A stretch of 8,496 bases of DNA from CAYTES01 sp964436935 (GTDB taxonomy: Bacteria; Patescibacteriota; Gracilibacteria; UBA1369; UBA12473), in assembly GCA_964436935.1 (NCBI GenBank), contig CAYTES010000058.1, positions 1 to 8,496 on the forward strand, in the 5' to 3' direction. The translations under genes and the position numbers were made by a program. The notes below the pieces were generated by a model that saw only the letters and a program-made list of their open reading frames with translations, searched no databases and was not told the DNA's origin. Positions 1 to 4,451 of the stretch are shown piece after piece. Position 1 is the first letter of the stretch. Every line of letters begins with the position of its first letter.

Positions 1-636
1 AATCATCGGGAAGTGATCGTACAAGTTGCAGGAGCTTTCTCTTGTAAAGGAAATCAGTGCCGTTCAAGCGATCGTAACGAATGGGAACCGGATGGCTTTT
101 TAATTCAAAAAGGGAAACAAATGGGATGGCCCACCCCCAACACAAAATACGGCGGAGTAGTGCTATTAAATCAAAAGGGAGTACCCGCGATCTTCAATCG
201 AAATCATATCCCCTGCACCGGAGGTGAAACCACCCTCGAACAACTCGCTACAAAAGTCCCTCCATCATTTCATAATGCAGCCCTATTCCAAGCTTTCACT
301 CTTGTTGAAAATGGAGTACCCCAACACTTTTCCGACACCAACATCGTCTCACGCCGTTTACTCATCGAAAGATGCTACCTTGATGCAAAAAAACAACTGC
401 AAAAAGATTGGAGCATCTTACAATTGGATGATCCACAGATGACACTGACGAAAATCGGGCAATTCCTCAAAGAATTTGGCGTTAAAAACGCCGCTCTCTT
501 AAATACGGGAAGTCACGCCTTGGGGTGGGTGAAAGAGAAAAAAGGAGGAGAATTTTTATTGAAAACACCACATGAGGATGAACCCGAAATGCCCAATTTC
601 ACCAATGTACTCTTAGGTGTTGCGCCACGAGGTTAA
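1..636 (+). CDS. Phosphodiester glycosidase-like (NAGPA/DUF2233) protein, 5'-truncated
   Basis: The frame is open from the first base, so the true start lies upstream; the GTG at 13 is only the first possible start inside the window. About 211 residues are visible. The order of motifs fits the phosphodiester glycosidase domain known from uncovering-enzyme-like proteins. AGAFS stands where the family has NGGFF. It is followed by EPDGFLIQKGK (the 'P-x-G-L-V-I-x-x-G' element), GGVVLLNQKGVPAI (a strand-turn-strand), ALFQAFTLVENG with a downstream SRR (the 'Q-x-x-P-x-L-v-x-x-G ... R' element), and MTLTKIGQFLKEFGVKNAALLNTGS, which matches 'T-L-x-x-L-A-x-x-L-x-x-L-G-v-x-x-A-l-n-L-D-G-G'. The usual LDGG-type signature reads LNTGS here, so activity may be lost or altered. 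Members usually act on sugar phosphodiesters outside the cytoplasm, but any signal peptide would be off the window. The gene converges on the next one with about 20 bp between stop codons. The fold call is by motif pattern only. Confidence 0.55.
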   Translation, partial: NHREVIVQVAGAFSCKGNQCRSSDRNEWEPDGFLIQKGKQMGWPTPNTKYGGVVLLNQKGVPAIFNRNHIPCTGGETTLEQLATKVPPSFHNAALFQAFTLVENGVPQHFSDTNIVSRRLLIERCYLDAKKQLQKDWSILQLDDPQMTLTKIGQFLKEFGVKNAALLNTGSHALGWVKEKKGGEFLLKTPHEDEPEMPNFTNVLLGVAPRG

Positions 637-656
637 GAAAAAGAGAACCCCTGAAA

Positions 657-1307
657 TTAACGCCCGATAAGATCATTGTCCAAAAAGGAATTGCATTTAA
701 GCCATTCCTCAAAAGAAATACGCGTATGACTCATCGCTTGATCCACTAGATACCGAATCGGCGCGGGCTCAAAGGGATAAGTGGAAAAATCGATCCTATT
801 TTTAAGCATTGAGACTTCGTCACGAGTGAGAAGTCCCATTTTGATCGCTCTCAACTGACGCCGACGACATTCGAACTCTTTGGTTACGTTCATACGAAGA
901 TTAGGGTGTAAACCCATACGATTCCAATTCAAAATCAAAATCTGAAAAAACTCCTTCTCCTCCTCGGGAGTCAACGCCCCCACCAGGGTTGGCCATGTTT
1001 GAAGCTGATACCGTTTATGAAACTCACTATAAAAAGGATAAAGGGTATGAGCTTCAAATAAAGGAGCTTCGTCACTAGGGTAAAAAATACAAATATTAAT
1101 GACATCTGGGGACTCGTCGCCCTTACCAGGAATAAGAAGTTCAAAACGAACCTTCCATAAAGAATTCGTTCCACGAAAAATTTCGGTTACAACCCGCTAG
1201 AGTCCTTCATCAATTTCGAAGGCATCAATGAGCTGAGCAATGACCTCTTCAACGGTAAGCGGCTGGTTAAAAATCATTTTTTCAAGGGGAACTTCGGGGA
1301 CTGGCAT
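657..1307 (-). pseudogene. Unknown gene split by an in-frame TAG (36 + 179 residues)
   Basis: Reading the minus strand from the ATG at 1307-1305 gives 36 residues, starting MPVPEVPLEK and ending AFEIDEGL. A TAG follows at 1199-1197. The same frame then continues open for 179 codons to a TAA at 659-657. The sequence after the amber codon (RVVTEIFRGTNSLWKVRFEL and on) is compositionally normal protein for about 70 residues before the first usable start, a CTG/GTG near 986-981. Reinitiation at that GTG would discard apparently real coding sequence and leave a 108-residue piece. Either the gene is broken by one substitution, the TAG is read through, or the base is an error. It follows the 212-residue gene by 10 bp and is probably in the same operon. 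I recognise no family. The C-terminal part is charged and helical, with several Trp, Arg and Glu residues and no membrane segment or metal motif. TAG is an ordinary terminator elsewhere in the window, which argues against general amber reassignment. Confidence 0.6.
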
Positions 1308-1317
1308 GACAAAAAGG

Positions 1318-1956
1318 TTAAAAAATATTTTTCATAACTAAACCCAAACGAGATTCCGCAGTGCGAATAACAGCCTCCAGCTCATGATGAAATTGTTCGA
1401 ACGACTGTTCCAAATCGGAAGGCATCACCCGACCGATCGATTGAAAAGCGGTTTCAACACCAGATTTAGAGTAATACTTTAAGTTGCCTGCAACAAAAAG
1501 GAAATTCAGTAAATCACGTTTACTTGTAGCAACTGATTCTTTGTCCAAAACAGCTAAGGCTTGCCGTTGAGCCTCTTTCCCAGCCCTGCACAAAGCCATA
1601 TAAGACAACTCATTTAAATCGTGCTTAAGGGGATCTTCGAATACAATGCCTCTTTGTTCGGCAAATCGGAGTCCATTCTCAATTTTTTCCACATATCGAA
1701 TGACATCATTAGGATCATAGGGGATTCCTGAATCAACATAAGCCGTAAGAATCTGGACAAACGACTTAATCGCTCCAATGGATTTCCCAAAGTTTAAATA
1801 ATCATCGAGGGTAAGGCCAAGTGGCTTAGTAGATCCAAAAAAACTACCAACATATAATGCGGCATATGCCGCGAGAATATCAGGTAATCGAGAAATAATT
1901 TCCGAAGGAGAAAAAACAGAATCTGTGGGTTCCGCAGAATCATCAGGCAGTTGCAT
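1318..1956 (-). CDS. Unknown 212-residue helical protein
   Basis: The reading frame starts at an ATG with no Shine-Dalgarno sequence upstream and ends in TAA. The protein looks soluble and mostly alpha-helical. Residues 1-15 are acidic and probably disordered, and residues 18-70 are an Ala/Leu/Phe-rich helical stretch. The C-terminal 80 residues are amphipathic helices, including a segment rich in Gln, Phe, His and Glu near 180-200. I see no signal peptide, no convincing transmembrane helix, no Cys/His metal site and no nucleotide-binding loop. It is transcribed divergently from the TrmB-family regulator and shares its operator region. A perfect -10 hexamer lies about 45 bp upstream of the start. 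The split gene downstream follows by 10 bp, which suggests one transcript. Regulation by the neighbouring TrmB protein is a reasonable inference; its function is unknown to me. Confidence 0.72.
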   Translation of the reverse strand: MQLPDDSAEPTDSVFSPSEIISRLPDILAAYAALYVGSFFGSTKPLGLTLDDYLNFGKSIGAIKSFVQILTAYVDSGIPYDPNDVIRYVEKIENGLRFAEQRGIVFEDPLKHDLNELSYMALCRAGKEAQRQALAVLDKESVATSKRDLLNFLFVAGNLKYYSKSGVETAFQSIGRVMPSDLEQSFEQFHHELEAVIRTAESRLGLVMKNIF

Positions 1957-2001
1957 TGGAAATAGGGGTTAAAAGTGAGTAGTGCCCACAGCATGCAACA
2001 A

Positions 2002-2007
2002 ATTATA
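2002..2007 (-). promoter_or_regulatory. -10 box of the leftward promoter
   Basis: The minus strand reads TATAAT here, a perfect sigma-70-type -10 hexamer. It would start transcription near 1995 and give a leader of about 39 nt before the ATG at 1956. There is no recognisable -35 hexamer at the usual distance; the first 20-bp operator-like repeat occupies that place. This suggests an activator-dependent or repressor-blocked promoter. Confidence 0.5.
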
Positions 2008-2010
2008 CGA

Positions 2011-2050
2011 GTGGCAAATATCACCACATGGTGGCATTCATCACCACAAT
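2011..2050. promoter_or_regulatory. Two tandem 20-bp operator-like repeats between divergent promoters
   Basis: Positions 2011-2030 and 2031-2050 are two head-to-tail 20-bp copies. Both read GTGGCA, four variable bases (AATA or TTCA), then TCACCACA and two more variable bases. Each copy is itself a dyad, with GTGG on the left and CCAC on the right about 9 bp apart, as expected for a dimeric winged-helix regulator. The 20-bp period, about two helix turns, would put both sites on one DNA face. The repeats fill the -35 zones of both divergent promoters, with -10 boxes 3 bp to the left and 4 bp to the right. The natural candidate binder is the adjacent TrmB-family protein (inference). Confidence 0.6.
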
Positions 2051-2054
2051 TTGA

Positions 2055-2060
2055 TATAAT
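2055..2060 (+). promoter_or_regulatory. -10 box of the regulator promoter
   Basis: This is a perfect TATAAT on the plus strand, 4 bp after the second operator-like repeat. The region 17 bp upstream (TGGCAT) is a poor -35 and is part of the operator. Transcription should begin near 2067, at the left end of the 166-bp inverted repeat, so that whole repeat would be the regulator's 5' leader. Confidence 0.5.
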
Positions 2061-2063
2061 AGG

Positions 2064-2229
2064 AGAGGGTATTTAAAAAGTAGCGATTAATATGATTTTT
2101 AATGAATTTTTATGTCCGACTAGGCGCGACGACGAAGGCGTATCATTAAAAGATACGGCTAGGAGGAGCAACAACGTCGGGCGTAAAAAGATACAAAAAT
2201 CATAAATAGATACTTTTTAAACACCCTCT
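2064..2229. repeat. 166-bp long inverted repeat (MITE-like element or structured leader)
   Basis: The ends are inverted copies: AGAGGGT at 2064-2070 and ACCCTCT at 2223-2229. The complementarity continues inward through TTTAAAAAGTA (left) with TACTTTTTAAA (right), ATGATTTTT (2092-2100) with AAAAATCAT (2195-2203), an A/T tract, and CCGAC with GTCGGG. The arms are about 55 bp with few mismatches or bulges. The central 55 bp contains a small hairpin, CGTATC-ATTAAAA-GATACG (2139-2157), flanked by purine-rich strands (GCGACGACGAAG and GGAGGAGCAACAAC). The element sits between the -10 box and the regulator's ATG and ends 5 bp before that ATG. No target-site duplication is obvious. It could be a non-autonomous palindromic mobile element, supported by the related 29-nt motif at 8180-8208, or a transcribed regulatory RNA structure. 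Confidence 0.7.
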
Positions 2230-2234
2230 AACCA

Positions 2235-2972
2235 ATGAACCTGCAAACCCTCACCGACATCGGACTCTCTCCCAATGAAGCCAAGATCTATATTTCCCTT
2301 TTAGAGACGGGGGAAGCCGGGGTTGGGGAAATCTCATTGCATGCCAAAATTCACCGCCGCAATGTGTACGACGCGGTACAACGACTCATCGAAAAGGGCT
2401 TGGTGTTTCAAATATTAGGGAAAGGTGAAAATACTTATCGTCCTGTCGATCCCGCAAAACTCATGGAATTGGTCGATGAAAAACGGATCAATCTGGCACG
2501 TAGCATTCCGACATTGGAAAAGCTTTATCACGCGACGCCGCAACAAGAGGCCGCCTACATTTACAAAGGAGTGGAAGGGTTCAAAAACTACTTACGCGAT
2601 ATTTTGCGCGTCGGAGAAGACGTGTGTTTCATAGGAGCTAAAGGCGGTTGGTTCGACCCCAAACTCAAAACCTTCATTGGACGCTTCTTGGCCGATGCAA
2701 AAAAACAAGGGATAAAATATAAGCATTTGTTTGACCATGAGGTCAAAAGCCACCTCCCTCACATTCCAAAAACGGTCGGTAATCAATACAAATTTCTACC
2801 TAAAAAATATTCCAGCAATTCCATGGTGGATATTTTCGGCAACCATGTCGTATCATTCACCGGAGCCGGGCTCGCCGAAATAAGCGACGACATCACCATC
2901 TTTGTCATCGTGAGTCGTCCCATGGCGGATAGTTATAGAACTTGGTTCAAGTTCATGTGGGATTCCATTTAA
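2235..2972 (+). CDS. TrmB-family transcriptional regulator
   Basis: This 245-residue DNA-binding regulator has the TrmB architecture. Residues 1-65 form a winged helix-turn-helix: GLSPNEAKIYISLLETGEAG, then EISLHAKIHRRNVYDAVQRL as the recognition region, and the wing LVFQILGKGENTYRPVDP. Residues 70-100 form a short helical or coiled linker. Residues 105-245 are an alpha/beta effector domain of the kind found C-terminal to TrmB helix-turn-helix domains (VCFIGAKGGW, then IFGNHVVSFTG and ITIFVIVSRPMADSYRTWF). Known relatives in archaea and many CPR bacteria control sugar or central metabolism, but the ligand cannot be read from this sequence. The ATG has no Shine-Dalgarno sequence and lies 5 bp after the long inverted repeat. 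The paired operators upstream suggest autoregulation and control of the divergent operon. Length is normal for the family. Confidence 0.88.
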   Translation: MNLQTLTDIGLSPNEAKIYISLLETGEAGVGEISLHAKIHRRNVYDAVQRLIEKGLVFQILGKGENTYRPVDPAKLMELVDEKRINLARSIPTLEKLYHATPQQEAAYIYKGVEGFKNYLRDILRVGEDVCFIGAKGGWFDPKLKTFIGRFLADAKKQGIKYKHLFDHEVKSHLPHIPKTVGNQYKFLPKKYSSNSMVDIFGNHVVSFTGAGLAEISDDITIFVIVSRPMADSYRTWFKFMWDSI

Positions 2973-2980
2973 AACCTCAA

Positions 2981-3057
2981 TGGTCGGGGTGCTGAGACTC
3001 GAACTCAGGACCTCCTGGTCCCAAACCAGGCGCGCTAGCCAACTGCGCTACACCCCG
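2981..3057 (-). tRNA. tRNA-Pro (anticodon TGG)
   Basis: The minus strand folds as a complete 77-nt tRNA with encoded CCA. The acceptor stem is CGGGGTG/CACCCCG, the D stem GCGC/GCGC, the anticodon stem CCTGG/CCAGG, and the T stem CTGAG/CTCAG with a TTCGAGT loop. The anticodon loop is TTTGGGA, so the anticodon is TGG, read as proline (CCA and probably other CCN). G37 follows, as is usual for tRNA-Pro. The discriminator base is A. The variable loop is the short 5-nt class (AGGTC). It ends 8 bp from the stop of the convergent regulator gene. Confidence 0.96.
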
Positions 3058-3096
3058 ATGATAAACATCAACAAAATCGGGAGGATATTAACATAA

Positions 3097-3125
3097 ATAG
3101 TAAAAATCCACTACGGCCACCACAA
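3097..3125 (-). promoter_or_regulatory. Candidate promoter of tRNA-Pro
   Basis: On the minus strand TTGTGG (3125-3120) and TACTAT (3102-3097) are separated by 17 bp. This would start transcription near 3090, about 33 nt before the tRNA 5' end. The match is partial (3/6 and 4/6), so this is a weak call based mainly on spacing and position. Confidence 0.35.
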
Positions 3126-3143
3126 AAGCATGACGGGAAGGGG

Positions 3144-3172
3144 TTGCTAAATAAAATAATAAATTGTATAAT
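3144..3172 (+). promoter_or_regulatory. Promoter TTGCTA-17-TATAAT of the ADP-ribosyltransferase-like gene
   Basis: TTGCTA (3144-3149) and a perfect TATAAT (3167-3172) are exactly 17 bp apart, with an AT-rich spacer. The predicted start point is about 3179, just before the ATG at 3181. The same TTG is the first possible start codon of the long downstream frame. If this promoter is used, that TTG is not transcribed and cannot be the translation start. Confidence 0.6.
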
Positions 3173-4439
3173 AACATATTATGTTAAGAGCTTATTCCGT
3201 CAAAAAACTGGGGGGGGTGAGAAAGAAAAAAATTCCAATCCGTGGAGGAATGAAAGATTAAATCACTACACCAATCTACAGGATTACGGTCCACAAAATC
3301 TGGGGAAAAAATTTGAAGTCGAGTACTTCCCACACGAAGACAACGCTCAGTATAGTTTACTGAGTGGAAAGATGGAACTGAGATCGCTCTCCGAAAATTA
3401 CGACGTGATCCAAATAACAGATTCACAGGGAAGGCAACATCTCATCGATCCTGATAGGGCGGATTGTACATGGACGGTTACAATCACACTGGAAGACCTC
3501 GCTCATTTTCAATCCGCAACAGAAATTTTTCAAATTATAGACAGAGAAAGAGAGGAACGAGTGGAACTGGCGAAAGAACTTGTGGCCGAAGGTAATGTGT
3601 TGGAAAATGAAAAATACTACCGCTATTTTCAAAAAAATATAGATCGAATGAAAAAGCTATTCATTCGATCGTACCATCGGGAAAAAGGCCCCCAGATAAA
3701 AGAAATGATGCAAAAAATAGAGGCCGAACTGGGTACGGAATACCTTGCATTACTTGCGGATCCGGGGATCGCCCAAAATTTTGAAAAATTTCTTACCTTT
3801 TCACTCAACCTAAAGCAAAAAACCCAAACACTTCCAGATGTTATTACGTTGAGACAGCTATTTTCAGAGAAGTTAGGAACACAAACCATTTATCGCGGCA
3901 TGATGTTGACTGAGGAGGAGGTAGCATCCATTCCTAAAATTGGAATTCTGTCGCAAGGTTTTCTAAAAAAGGAGCGCGCAATCCATGTGGTTCAAGATGG
4001 TCTGGATCCCGATGAACGGTATCATTATGTGGATCATGCGCGGAACTTCTATGGCGAAATCATGAAACGACTCACCGATTGGGGTAAAAAGGAAAGCTCT
4101 TTGACGATCTCCGTTTCAGGATATGAACCTGTCGCTCGCTCGGTTGGATACCACGATTCTGAGCAACTGGAAAACCCACACAAGCGAATGTACGTTTTGG
4201 AGTGCGATGTGCCGGTGATTTCTTTAATCCGGATGGAAAATATATTTGATTATGAAAGGAAACCAATGACACGGTTAAAAATTGATACATTTGAGGTCAA
4301 TGAAGAAACGGATCTACAAGTCGAAATGTTTGTCCCCTATCTTATACCTAAAGAACAAATCAAAAGCATTGAGCCGATAAATAAAATACCGGTAAAATGG
4401 GTAAGAAACCGAAAAACAGAAAAAAAATCCTTCTCATAA
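3144..4439 (+). CDS. ADP-ribosyltransferase-fold protein (R-S-E-like), start uncertain
   Basis: The coordinates give the longest open frame (431 codons from a TTG). Its first codons coincide with a promoter, so the true N terminus is probably downstream. The next in-frame ATG is residue 77, which would cut into apparently real sequence. An ATG at 3181 just after the predicted transcription start is one base out of frame, with an 8-G run (3210-3217) and a 7-A run (3226-3232) before the frames could join. Residues 110-240 are charged and helical. Residues 245-410 resemble R-S-E-type ADP-ribosyltransferases. They show TIYRGMML (R251 of the NAD-binding 'YRG'), LTISVSGYEPVARSVG (S323-V-S325 in the 'STS' position, followed by the typical A-x-x-x-G helix), and a last strand LQVEMFVPYLIPKEQI, where Q392-V-E394 fits the catalytic [Q/E]-x-E. 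No signal peptide is visible. Such proteins transfer ADP-ribose from NAD+ to proteins, RNA or small molecules; the target is unknown. It is single, without an obvious antitoxin. The ART assignment rests on motifs only. Confidence 0.6.
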   Translation: MLNKIINCIITYYVKSLFRQKTGGGEKEKNSNPWRNERLNHYTNLQDYGPQNLGKKFEVEYFPHEDNAQYSLLSGKMELRSLSENYDVIQITDSQGRQHLIDPDRADCTWTVTITLEDLAHFQSATEIFQIIDREREERVELAKELVAEGNVLENEKYYRYFQKNIDRMKKLFIRSYHREKGPQIKEMMQKIEAELGTEYLALLADPGIAQNFEKFLTFSLNLKQKTQTLPDVITLRQLFSEKLGTQTIYRGMMLTEEEVASIPKIGILSQGFLKKERAIHVVQDGLDPDERYHYVDHARNFYGEIMKRLTDWGKKESSLTISVSGYEPVARSVGYHDSEQLENPHKRMYVLECDVPVISLIRMENIFDYERKPMTRLKIDTFEVNEETDLQVEMFVPYLIPKEQIKSIEPINKIPVKWVRNRKTEKKSFS

Positions 4440-4451
4440 ACGGCACCGCCG

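Noticed and set aside
637..656. Bidirectional terminator between the first two convergent genes
   Set aside because: The 20-bp gap has no inverted repeat or T-tract.
971..1174. 67-codon hydrophobic minus-strand frame that could be a membrane peptide
   Set aside because: It is out of frame with the split gene over the same bases. The split gene's frame gives balanced protein composition, and the hydrophobicity here is explained by a shifted reading of it.
2064..2229. Intrinsic terminator or known riboswitch in the regulator leader
   Set aside because: No U-tract follows a GC-rich stem in the right orientation before the ATG, and the core matches no riboswitch class I recognise.
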